This document shows, piece by piece, positions 7,255 to 14,840 of a stretch of 64,000 nt of DNA. A program made the position numbers and the translations under genes. Source of the DNA: AV40 sp035568175 (GTDB lineage: Bacteria; Verrucomicrobiota; Verrucomicrobiia; Chthoniobacterales; UBA10450); assembly GCA_035568175.1 (NCBI GenBank), contig DATMON010000011.1, positions 71,607 through 135,606 of the forward strand, given 5' to 3'. Each line of letters opens with the position of its first letter. Positions within the stretch are counted from its first letter, which is position 1. The notes beneath the pieces were generated by a model. That model did not search any database, was not told where the DNA came from, and saw only the letters and a program-made list of their open reading frames with translations.

Positions 7255-9090
7255 ATGAAAATCCTTGGCCTAAACGCTTACCACGGCGATTCCGCCGCGT
7301 GTTTGTTGGTCGACGGCAAACTCGTCGCCGCGGCGGAGGAGGAACGGTTTCGGCGGATCAAGCATTGGGCCGGTCTGCCGACGAACGCGATCAACTACGT
7401 TTTGGAGGAGGGAAAGCTTTCGTTAGGCGAAATCGATCACATCGCGATCAATCGCAAGCCGGGCGTGAACAATCTGCGCCGGCTCGGATTCGTCCTGACC
7501 CATTGGCCGCATCCGAAATTGATGGCGCAGAAAATCAAAAACATCCGCAGCGCCGCGTCGATCAAGGAAGCGCTGGAGGCGACCTACGGCAGCGACCTTC
7601 GGGCGCAGTTCGGAACCGGAATCAAAGCGGAGGTGCACCACGTCGAGCATCACCTGGCGCACCTGGCCTCGACCTTTTTGGTTTCCGGATTCAACGAAGC
7701 CGCCTGCATTTCGATCGACGGCTTTGGCGATTTCGCCAGCACCGCGTTCGGTTTCGGACAGGGCGGCGAGGTCAAGATCGATAATCGCGTTTATTTTCCG
7801 CACTCGTTAGGCATTTTTTACTCCGCGCTCACCCAGTATCTCGGCTTTCCGCATTACGGCGATGAATACAAAGTGATGGGACTCGCGCCTTATGGTGAGC
7901 CGAACTATCTCGAGCAGCTTCGCGAAGTCGTGCGCATCCGCCCCGATGGCAGCTTTCGATTAAATTTGAGATTTTTTCGGCACCACATCGGAAACGTTTC
8001 TTATACTTGGAGAGATTGCGCGCCGGAGGTCGGCACACTTTATCGCCGGGCGCTGGTCGATCTTCTCGGTCCACCGCGCCGACCGGACGAACCGCTCGAG
8101 CAAAAACACAAAGACATCGCGCGTTCGGTGCAGGCGACTTACGAGAAAGCGTTCTTCGCGCTGCTCCAGGCGTTGCATAAACAACATCCGTCCGATCATC
8201 TCGCGATCGCCGGCGGTTGCGCGATGAACTCGGTTGCCAACGGCAAGGTTTATCGGCGATCGCCGTTCAAGAAAATGTATTGCCCGGCCGCGGCCGGCGA
8301 TGCCGGCGGAGCCATCGGTGCGGCGGCGTTTGTCCAATCAGAATTGGACAAAGGCGCAGAAGCTGGGAGTTCGGAGCTGGAAGATCGGGATTCCCAACTT
8401 CTACCTTCCATCTACGATCTTCGATCCAAGCGCAGCCTGATCAGTGCTTATCTCGGTCCCGAATCCAGTGAGGAAGAAATTCATGCGCTGATCGATTGGA
8501 AGAAGAAGGAGATCTCGGACGGGGGCTGCACCATCGCGTTGGTCGCGGACGAAGCAGAACTGGTAAGCAAGACGGCGAAGGCGATTGCGGATGGAAAAAT
8601 TGTCGGCTGGTTTCAAGGACGAATGGAGTGGGGGCCGCGCGCTTTGGGGAACCGTTCCATTCTGGCTGATCCGCGCAACGCCGGGATCAAAGACGTTCTC
8701 AATGCGAAGATTAAACGGCGGGAATCCTTCCGGCCGTTCGCGCCGTCGATCTTGCGCGAATCCGTGGCCGAATGGTTCGAAACCGACGACGACGTCCCGT
8801 TCATGATGAAGGTGTTCCAGATCCGCTCGAAATACCGGGACATGATCCCCGCCGTCATTCATGTCGATGGGACTGGGCGTTTGCAGACCGTCCACAAGGA
8901 AACCAATCCGCGGTATCATCGACTGATCGAGCATTTCCGCGACCTCACCGGCATCCCGGTTGTGCTCAACACTTCCTTCAACGAAAACGAACCCGTCGTC
9001 TGCTACCCGGAAGAAGCGCTGGACTGTTTCCTCCGCACCCAAATGGACGTCCTCGTTCTCGGAAATTTTTTCATCGAGAGAAAGAGTTAA
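7255..9090 (+). CDS. carbamoyltransferase, NodU/CmcH family
   Basis: Transfers carbamoyl from carbamoyl phosphate to a hydroxyl, here probably a glycan sugar. The 611-aa protein starts MKILGLNAYHGDSAACLLVDG and has AAAEEERFRRIKH. The metal-binding histidines lie in EHHLAHLAS (His132, His133, His136), followed by IDGFGDFAS and GDEYKVMGLAPYG. The C-terminal YrdC/Kae1-type half has GRMEWGPRALGNRSILADPR, RESFRPFAPSIL and IPVVLNTSFNENEPVV. Residues about 370-392 (AGSSELEDRDSQLLPS and onward) are encoded by an inverted short-repeat tract and sit as an extra loop between the two halves. The family usually lacks this segment. The 3' end abuts another inverted repeat. Confidence 0.93.
   Translation: MKILGLNAYHGDSAACLLVDGKLVAAAEEERFRRIKHWAGLPTNAINYVLEEGKLSLGEIDHIAINRKPGVNNLRRLGFVLTHWPHPKLMAQKIKNIRSAASIKEALEATYGSDLRAQFGTGIKAEVHHVEHHLAHLASTFLVSGFNEAACISIDGFGDFASTAFGFGQGGEVKIDNRVYFPHSLGIFYSALTQYLGFPHYGDEYKVMGLAPYGEPNYLEQLREVVRIRPDGSFRLNLRFFRHHIGNVSYTWRDCAPEVGTLYRRALVDLLGPPRRPDEPLEQKHKDIARSVQATYEKAFFALLQALHKQHPSDHLAIAGGCAMNSVANGKVYRRSPFKKMYCPAAAGDAGGAIGAAAFVQSELDKGAEAGSSELEDRDSQLLPSIYDLRSKRSLISAYLGPESSEEEIHALIDWKKKEISDGGCTIALVADEAELVSKTAKAIADGKIVGWFQGRMEWGPRALGNRSILADPRNAGIKDVLNAKIKRRESFRPFAPSILRESVAEWFETDDDVPFMMKVFQIRSKYRDMIPAVIHVDGTGRLQTVHKETNPRYHRLIEHFRDLTGIPVVLNTSFNENEPVVCYPEEALDCFLRTQMDVLVLGNFFIERKS
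8361..8427. repeat. in-frame inverted repeat tract inside the carbamoyltransferase gene
   Basis: The left half is AGCTGGGAGTTCGGAGCTGG with AAGATCGGGA. The right half (TTCCCAACTTCTACCTTCCA and onward) is built from reverse-complement versions of the same words (GCTGGAAG, AGTTGGGA). The tract keeps the reading frame and encodes a hydrophilic loop, indicating an insertion tolerated by the protein. Confidence 0.55.
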
Positions 9091-9172
9091 TGGTCATTGG
9101 TTATCCGTTCTCGGGTGCAACTCGCATCGAAAAGTTGACTCCAATTTAATAACCATTAACTAATAACCGACA
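9086..9172. repeat. inverted TTAATGGTCATTGGTTAT-type repeat at the carbamoyltransferase 3' end
   Basis: TTAATGGTCATTGGTTAT overlaps the stop codon. AATAACCATTAACTAATAAC follows about 50 bases later in reverse-complement form. It could fold into a long hairpin and act as a transcript end. Its position at a 3' end matches the other short-repeat islands. Confidence 0.55.
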
Positions 9173-9193
9173 ACTCACCGCCCCAACGGGCAT

Positions 9194-9730
9194 ATGAAGC
9201 CGACTTACTTCTATAAACTGATCGTTGTTTCGATCGCGTCCGTATTCATCTCTTCGTTGGCGTACGGCCAAGGCGCTCTTGATAAAACCACTTTTGGAAA
9301 GAGCCAGAATGACTCGCGGGACCTTGTCAATTCGTTGATTCCGGGCCCGCAGCGGCTTAAGCACGAGAAAAAGGAGGAAGTAGACCCCAAAAAACTACAA
9401 AGTAAGGCTATTAAAGACCCAACATTCGGGGGAAGCCTTGTCGAGATGGGGCTCGGTTCGACTGGCGATCCGGACGTGCACCTGCAAAAACCGCACAATG
9501 CTCCCGATCAGGATTCCAACGCTCCGAAACCGGCCGAGGCAGTCAGCGAGAAGGATTCGAAAGTTTCAAAACAAGCCAATACGTCTGGCGAGAAAGACTC
9601 AAAAGCTTCCAAGTCGACCGAGGCTGCTGATGGCCAGAACAAAGACCAAAAAGCAACGTCGACCCGGTCCGACGAAAAGCCGTCGGATAAAGAAAAGGCT
9701 TCCCCAAGCAAGCCTGACGGCGATCGCTGA
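9194..9730 (+). CDS. secreted low-complexity protein, paralog of 10090-10647
   Basis: Function unknown. The 178-aa product has a signal peptide (YKLIVVSIASVFISSLAYGQ). A short conserved block follows: KKEEVDPKKLQSKAIKDPTF then GGSLVEMGLGS. The tail is long, highly charged, Lys/Asp/Ser/Ala-rich and probably disordered (SEKDSKVSKQ, GEKDSKASKS and similar short repeats). The downstream gene at 10090 has the same order of parts, including KLIVV near the start, VDxxxLQ...FxxSLxxxGL and QKATST near the end, so the two arose by duplication. Start at the ATG at 9194. Export to periplasm or exterior is inferred from the signal peptide. Confidence 0.65.
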   Translation: MKPTYFYKLIVVSIASVFISSLAYGQGALDKTTFGKSQNDSRDLVNSLIPGPQRLKHEKKEEVDPKKLQSKAIKDPTFGGSLVEMGLGSTGDPDVHLQKPHNAPDQDSNAPKPAEAVSEKDSKVSKQANTSGEKDSKASKSTEAADGQNKDQKATSTRSDEKPSDKEKASPSKPDGDR

Positions 9731-9746
9731 TCGGCGGCAATACCGA

Positions 9747-9968
9747 TTACGGCGCGGGCGGCAGAAATATAATTGGCGTGGGTGATGTTGATGGCGTCGG
9801 CGAAATAGTTGGCGTCGGCACTTCTGATAATGCGCCGGCGGTTGTCGATGTAGGCGATGATTGCACAACGGGCAGATTAAAAATCCGACCCTCCGAGATG
9901 AAGAAGAGCAGTGTCCCGAGCAGCGCAATGCCGCCAATCTTCATCCAAACCTTCTGAACGCCTCGCAT
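9747..9968 (-). CDS. small membrane-anchored Pro/Thr-rich protein
   Basis: Unrecognised 73-aa protein. Residues 8-24 (WMKIGGIALLGTLLFFISEG) form one N-terminal hydrophobic helix. The remainder is a Ser/Thr/Pro stretch (PTPTISPTPSTSPTPI) that would extend outside the membrane. It lies tail-to-tail with the upstream secreted protein and head-to-head with its paralog. Real coding status is moderately likely because of the clean signal-anchor plus linker design. Confidence 0.45.
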   Translation of the reverse strand: MRGVQKVWMKIGGIALLGTLLFFISEGRIFNLPVVQSSPTSTTAGALSEVPTPTISPTPSTSPTPIIFLPPAP

Positions 9969-10089
9969 AATGAGTAGAAGTTGGAATTATTTAGACCAAA
10001 ATGAACAGTCGATTTCTATTTCTTTTTTTCGGCCGAACCGCTAGATATCTGGGGTTGAGAGTATCGGGAGAAAATATCCCATTCGAATT

Positions 10090-10647
10090 ATGAACTCGAA
10101 TCATCTTTGCAAACTGATCGTCGTGCTGGCCGCTCTCAGATCAATTTCGCCGTTGATTGCAGGGTCGCCTTCAAGCGGAGGCACGACCAGCGGTGGCTCC
10201 ATGCCCGCGGCGACTTTAGAAGGGACGCCGCTTCCTGCCCCGGTGAGTCGGACCGATTCGGGAAGTTTGTTCTCGTCGACGCCGAACGGCGGATCGGCCG
10301 CCAGCACCCAGTCGGGTCCACAGGGAAACGGCGGCTTGTCTGCTCCTAGCGGAAGTTATTATGGGCGCGACGCCGCTGCGAGTGGTTCCGGGCAGGCGGC
10401 TGGGGCCGGTGCGAGACAAGCGAAGGAAAAAGTGAGCGAAGTTGACGCACGCACGCTGCAAACCAGCGCGACCGACCGCAAATTCCAGCAAAGCCTCTTG
10501 GATGTTGGCCTCAAGTCAGATCCGAAATCGGCCAAGGTTTCGGCATCGGCGAATGCGGGCGGAGAAAAATCCGCGCAACAAAAAGCGACGTCGACCGACA
10601 CCAAGGAAAAATCAAGCGCGGCGCAGAATTCAGCCGACAAACATTAA
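10090..10647 (+). CDS. secreted low-complexity protein, paralog of 9194-9730
   Basis: Function unknown, 185 aa. A signal sequence (CKLIVVLAALRSISPLIAG) is followed by a Gly/Ser-rich linker of about 90 residues. Then comes the block shared with the upstream paralog, KEKVSEVDARTLQTSATDRK followed by FQQSLLDVGLKSD. A charged tail ending QKATSTDTKEKSSAAQ completes it. The Gly/Ser linker is absent from the paralog, so the pair has diverged mainly in disordered parts. A hairpin 30 bases downstream may end transcription. Confidence 0.65.
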   Translation: MNSNHLCKLIVVLAALRSISPLIAGSPSSGGTTSGGSMPAATLEGTPLPAPVSRTDSGSLFSSTPNGGSAASTQSGPQGNGGLSAPSGSYYGRDAAASGSGQAAGAGARQAKEKVSEVDARTLQTSATDRKFQQSLLDVGLKSDPKSAKVSASANAGGEKSAQQKATSTDTKEKSSAAQNSADKH

Positions 10648-10675
10648 GACTGCCGCGCTCGCGGTGAGTTGATCA

Positions 10676-10697
10676 CGCGCTTGATTAAGCGCGAAAA
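10676..10697 (+). terminator. candidate terminator hairpin after 10090-10647
   Basis: CGCGCTT-GATT-AAGCGCG is a perfect 7-bp stem with a 4-base loop, followed by AAAACTT. It is placed 28 bases after the stop. The downstream T-run is weak, so Rho-independent activity is uncertain. The next 130 bases hold no other feature I can support. Confidence 0.5.
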
Positions 10698-10832
10698 CTT
10701 CCGTCGCTTAAGTGACAATCGCGGAATAAGAGTTTTTGCCCACTAAACACGCGAAAAGACGCTAAAATTCAGAGAATAAAATTATTACTGCCTGGTCCAA
10801 ACTCTTTCGTTTGTTTGGCGTGTTTCGCCAGG

Positions 10833-12704
10833 CTACGACGCGACGAGATTGCGTGGACGACTGAACCGGCGACGGGACATTCCGACGAGCCCAATGAATG
10901 CTAAACTTCCGGCAAACCAGGTGGCCGGCTCGGGAACTGGAACAATTTCGCCGTCGGCCAGAATTATGGCCGCGCCTAAAAACGACGTGCCGCTATCGCT
11001 GTAGATGTTTATTTCGGCTAGCTGACTCGAGGTAAGGCCGGTGCCATCGCTCCCGAAGTAGAGTTGGTCGGTGCCGCCGCCGGTGAGTGGTGTGCCGCTC
11101 CAGTTATAAATGCTCAGCGTTCCGGTCCAAGTCTGCGCGCTGCTGTTGGCAAAGGCCACGATGCTGCTTCCCGAACCCATATTGATGATCGAGCTAGATT
11201 GAAGCGTCAGCGCGCCGATGCCGGCAGTATTGTTGCTGGCGCCGTGCTCGGAAAGTCCGCCGGTGTCAAATATGCCGCCGTTCAAGGTCATCGTCGCGGC
11301 GTTGTTGATGCGATCATTGCTGGTCGTTCCACTGGAATTCGCCATCAACAGCGTGCCGCCGGCGTTGACTACGATGCTCGTTAATCCGGCTAGTCGAGGT
11401 GTTGTCGAGCCAGCGCTGTCCAGGCTAAGTTTGCCGCCGTTGATTATTGTCGTCCCGGTATAGGTGCTGGCGCCGGAAAGTGTAAGCATCGCACCGCCAG
11501 TCTTAGTCAATGCCAAAGGGCCAGTACCATTCGCAATAACGTTGGAAACGCTGCCATCAGCGGACTGTGTTACAATGAGTGTTCCGGTAGTCGCGCCTGA
11601 GTTTATCGAAATTGTCCCTGTGCCAGAACCATTCAAGTTGCCGATTGTCGCGGTGATACCACCCGCGAGCCGAAACTGGCCAGTTGAGGATAACGTGACT
11701 GCATTGGAAGAGGTGATCGAGTTGGCGGCTCCGATAGCCAAAGTCCCAGAGGTAACATTCCATTGGCCAGTAAAGCCCGAGTCGTTTCCCTTTAGCGTCA
11801 GCCCGTTTGATCCAATCTTGTTCAAGATCGTACTGCTTGTCGCACCAGTCCCGTTTGTAATACTGCCGTTAACCGTGGTCCCTCCGCCGGCGGATGCGTC
11901 GAACGTTCCGCCGTTGCTTGTAACCGATATTGTTTGACCGGCTCCCGTGGAAAACGTGGTCAGTGTTTGTAGGGTTCCGCCATCCAAGGTAATGCCATTG
12001 CTCGTACCTCCGAGAACGCCGCTCGTAGACGCGCTAGACACGCTTAGTATGCCTTGTTTGATAACCAGCCCTCCAGTCCACGAATTACTTCCATTGCTAA
12101 GGGTCAGAGTTCCAACCCCATCTTTCGTTAGGCTGCTTCCTCCGCTAATTATCCCGGAGAGAGTGCCGTTCGTAGTGGCGGTGATGTCCAAATTATTAGT
12201 CAGCACGACATTATTGCTGATTGTAAGCAATGGTTTGACTGTTCCGCCCGCCGCGATGCTCATCGTTGGCGTTGTAGCGCCGTTGCTGACGAACTCCAAC
12301 GAGTTGCCAGAGATTGTCACCGTCGGCGCGGCGCCACTCGCGGGACCCGCGTATGTGAAGTTGAGTACGTTTAACTGGAAATTACCCGCGATGTCGTCGT
12401 TGGTAAAAACCGTTACACCGGCCGCGAGTGAAGCCGGACCAGCACCGCCAAAAACAAGTTGCGTGGTAGTGCCGCTGGTAGGTGTCGCATCCCAATTCGT
12501 TCCCGCACTCCATTGATCCGCAGTCCCAGCCGTGTTGGTGGCCGTGCGTGTGTAATTCGGGTCAGGGTTCGGCGCAGATGTTGGCGTCGGCGAGTTGCTG
12601 CTGTCTGGGATCGCAGCCTGCGCGTAAAGCGGACTCGTTAGGGCGAAAAGGCCGGCGCAAAAAATTGTAAAAAGGGCGTGGGCCGGAGTTAAGAAGGGCT
12701 TCAT
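10833..12704 (-). CDS. PATR beta-strand repeat protein with PEP-CTERM anchor
   Basis: Surface protein of 623 aa, exported then processed by exosortase. I use the ATG at 12704 (MKPFLTPAHALFTIF...FALTSPLYAQA) because it begins a normal signal peptide; the upstream ATG at 12755 adds 17 non-signal residues. The body carries passenger-associated repeats (LTKTGGAMLTLSGASTYTGT, LTKDGVGTLTLSNGSNSWTG) expected to form a beta-helix. The C-terminus is PVPEPATWFAGSLAFIGLVG then MSRRRFSRPR: PEP motif, membrane helix and basic cluster, all intact. It shares the block GGLSEHGASNNTAGIGALTL with the protein at 3737. It lies 2.1 kb from the exosortase gene. Ligand or role unknown; structural or adhesive is likely. 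Confidence 0.85.
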   Translation of the reverse strand: MKPFLTPAHALFTIFCAGLFALTSPLYAQAAIPDSSNSPTPTSAPNPDPNYTRTATNTAGTADQWSAGTNWDATPTSGTTTQLVFGGAGPASLAAGVTVFTNDDIAGNFQLNVLNFTYAGPASGAAPTVTISGNSLEFVSNGATTPTMSIAAGGTVKPLLTISNNVVLTNNLDITATTNGTLSGIISGGSSLTKDGVGTLTLSNGSNSWTGGLVIKQGILSVSSASTSGVLGGTSNGITLDGGTLQTLTTFSTGAGQTISVTSNGGTFDASAGGGTTVNGSITNGTGATSSTILNKIGSNGLTLKGNDSGFTGQWNVTSGTLAIGAANSITSSNAVTLSSTGQFRLAGGITATIGNLNGSGTGTISINSGATTGTLIVTQSADGSVSNVIANGTGPLALTKTGGAMLTLSGASTYTGTTIINGGKLSLDSAGSTTPRLAGLTSIVVNAGGTLLMANSSGTTSNDRINNAATMTLNGGIFDTGGLSEHGASNNTAGIGALTLQSSSIINMGSGSSIVAFANSSAQTWTGTLSIYNWSGTPLTGGGTDQLYFGSDGTGLTSSQLAEINIYSDSGTSFLGAAIILADGEIVPVPEPATWFAGSLAFIGLVGMSRRRFSRPRNLVAS

Positions 12705-12981
12705 TCGAAAGGCGACAGAGTCGGAGATGGGAACAAATCGAGTAAAAAAAGTCAACGATAATCGCGTGAAGTGTGCGACTCAAATTGGGTTTAAGTCGCT
12801 GGAAATCAGGTTGATAGCTGTAGCAATTTCACGAATGGCGAAAGCTTATGCCTACCCGAACTAATTTCGAATTTATTGGAAAACCGTGAGAAAAATACGA
12901 AGAGATCTGAGGTCGCAGTACGGTGAAAGCCGGATGCCGAACTCAAATCATAATCGGACAGGACGGAACCTTGGACACCAA

Positions 12982-13045
12982 GATTTGGACGACACCAGCC
13001 TTGGCCGAGCTACGGCTCGGCCGGCGGAGGTCGTCCCTCCAAATC
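12982..13045. terminator. long imperfect palindrome at the 3' end of the TPR gene
   Basis: Outer arms GATTTGGA/TCCAAATC and ACGAC/GTCGT enclose a perfect inner stem GGCCGAGC-TACG-GCTCGGCC. It overlaps the stop region of the minus-strand TPR gene and probably ends the exosortase operon. Its size and symmetry look like a REP-type intergenic palindrome rather than a simple terminator. The rest of the 12705-13043 gap holds only the leader of the PATR gene, with nothing else recognisable. Confidence 0.6.
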
Positions 13046-14831
13046 AGAGCGACTTAATCAGCGCGCGTTCTTCGGGCAACATTTTGCTGAGCGGCAGATG
13101 CGAAATTTCGGTGTGAGCGTCATCATCCCGGCCAATGGCCGCGAGGACGGCGGAGTGAACCACGACGGCAGAAGGAGTGAGCTCTTTTTGAGGCACGTTC
13201 AGTCCGGTGTAAAGACTGAGCGCGCTATAAGGCTGTTTCTCCTTCAACAGGACCAAGCCAAGGACCGTGCGATGCGGAAGACTGGATGGTTCCTGCGCAA
13301 CCAGTTTCCGTGCGATTGTTTCGATCGATTTCAATTCGGGCGCGTCCGGTTTGGTGTCAGCGGGAAGGAGCAGCAGTCGAGTGTAGGCTTCGTCGTTTTG
13401 GAGCGCGGTATCGTTAGGCCAAATTTTCAACAATTCCTCCAGCACCGTGTGAATCTGTTTGGTGTCCCCGCTGGCCTGGGCAACGCGCAACCGCCCAAGG
13501 TGCGCGGCTCGCGATCTTGGCGAGATGGCCGCGGCCGCATCGTAGGCGGTGCCGGCGATTTTCTGATTGCCGTTTTTCTCGGCGTAGTCGCCCACCAGAA
13601 GTAATCGGTTCACATCCCCGGCGGCATTTTGAATAGCCCGCCGCCAGTTGTTATCGGCCCCGGCTTCTTGTCCGTCTTGCGCGTAACAGCGCGCCAGGTA
13701 CATGTTTTGAATCGCCGGATCGAGCGGGTAGCGCTCGCTCTCGAGGAGTTTGCGGATCTCCTGCCATCGACCGAGCGCGCCGAGGGTGTTTACGTGTTGG
13801 AGAAAGAGTTCCCGGGACAGCACCGCTCGTTCCAGTGGAACCGTGTCTAGTATCCGCTGATATGCGCCGTGCTGATAAAGCCATGTGCCGAGAGCGGCCA
13901 GCTCTTCATCGCCGGAATTTTTCCAACGATCGATCTCGCGCTGTTCAATCTGGGCGCGCCGGTCCGGCTGTTGCGCGATTTCCAAATCGGCCGCCAGAAG
14001 TTTATGAAGCGGCCTGGCCAGCGGATGATTGTCGATCCTGTGAATTAACTCGTCGACTGGCATCGCCGACACATTGTTTGGGTCGGCCGGACTGGTTAGA
14101 GAGTATTGGGCGAGCGCAATTAGGGCATCGAGGGCAACATCGTCGCTTCCTCTGGCGAAAGCGATTAAGCGGTCGTTAACATCCTTTTGATTCTTGACCA
14201 TGACGGCCGATCCGTCGCGCATAACCGTTTCAAGGATTAGAACGGCTTGGAATTTGTCGCGGCGTGTGGCTTGCGTTTCAGCAAGCGCTTTTTCCGCGAA
14301 CTGGGTAGCTTTCTCATATTCCCGTTTGCGCCCCCAGATATCGGCTGCGAGCAACGAGTCAGCGGCAGTTGGCTTTTTTTTCCCCGCTTCGAGGAGACGC
14401 TGAACTGCGTCGCCGGCGTTAGCGAGGTCATTAGCTTTCAGCGCGATTTTTGCTTCCTCGCGCAGATCATCCGGGCTAAGCGGCGTGATCGCATCAAGAT
14501 TTTTCCAGAATTCGATGGCATCGACCTGACCCGCCCGCGAGAGCAGCCGGGCGACGGCGCGAATTGCGTCCGGTTCGGTCGGCCGCAAACGATAGGCGGC
14601 GGAAGCTTCATCGCGAGCTTCGCGCCATTTTTGCTGGTCGATAAATTCGAAAGCGCGGGCGGCATGGCGTTTTGCCTGCCAGCTCCGGACTCCGTTGCGG
14701 ACGGGCCGCGCCAGAACGGCGACAATTATGACGAAAAAGAGCGCGCTCATTCCAATCAGAACAATTCGGCGCCGCTTGCGCTGACGGTGCCGCAGTTCCT
14801 GCGGCGTGAGCATGAAATCTCCTCGACCCAT
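13044..14831 (-). CDS. membrane-anchored TPR-like protein, exosortase operon
   Basis: 595 aa. A basic N-terminus (RHRQRKRRR) precedes one membrane helix at about 24-42 (IVLIGMSALFFVIIVAVLA). The rest is helical repeats with TPR character (KWREARDEASAAYRLRPTEP; YEKATQFAEKALAETQATRR). The bulk should lie outside the cytoplasm. It begins 10 bases after the exosortase-EpsI stop, so the two are co-transcribed. TPR proteins next to exosortases (PrsT-like) are a known association, inferred to help secretion or assembly of exopolysaccharide or PEP-CTERM proteins. An alternative start is the ATG at 14813 (MLTPQELRH). No enzymatic motif seen. Confidence 0.75.
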   Translation of the reverse strand: MGRGDFMLTPQELRHRQRKRRRIVLIGMSALFFVIIVAVLARPVRNGVRSWQAKRHAARAFEFIDQQKWREARDEASAAYRLRPTEPDAIRAVARLLSRAGQVDAIEFWKNLDAITPLSPDDLREEAKIALKANDLANAGDAVQRLLEAGKKKPTAADSLLAADIWGRKREYEKATQFAEKALAETQATRRDKFQAVLILETVMRDGSAVMVKNQKDVNDRLIAFARGSDDVALDALIALAQYSLTSPADPNNVSAMPVDELIHRIDNHPLARPLHKLLAADLEIAQQPDRRAQIEQREIDRWKNSGDEELAALGTWLYQHGAYQRILDTVPLERAVLSRELFLQHVNTLGALGRWQEIRKLLESERYPLDPAIQNMYLARCYAQDGQEAGADNNWRRAIQNAAGDVNRLLLVGDYAEKNGNQKIAGTAYDAAAAISPRSRAAHLGRLRVAQASGDTKQIHTVLEELLKIWPNDTALQNDEAYTRLLLLPADTKPDAPELKSIETIARKLVAQEPSSLPHRTVLGLVLLKEKQPYSALSLYTGLNVPQKELTPSAVVVHSAVLAAIGRDDDAHTEISHLPLSKMLPEERALIKSL

Positions 14832-14840
14832 AGGTGAATC

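Noticed and set aside
11218..12516. Three consecutive plus-strand frames opposite the second PATR gene
   Set aside because: Same mirror effect as opposite the first PATR gene; no start or domain evidence.
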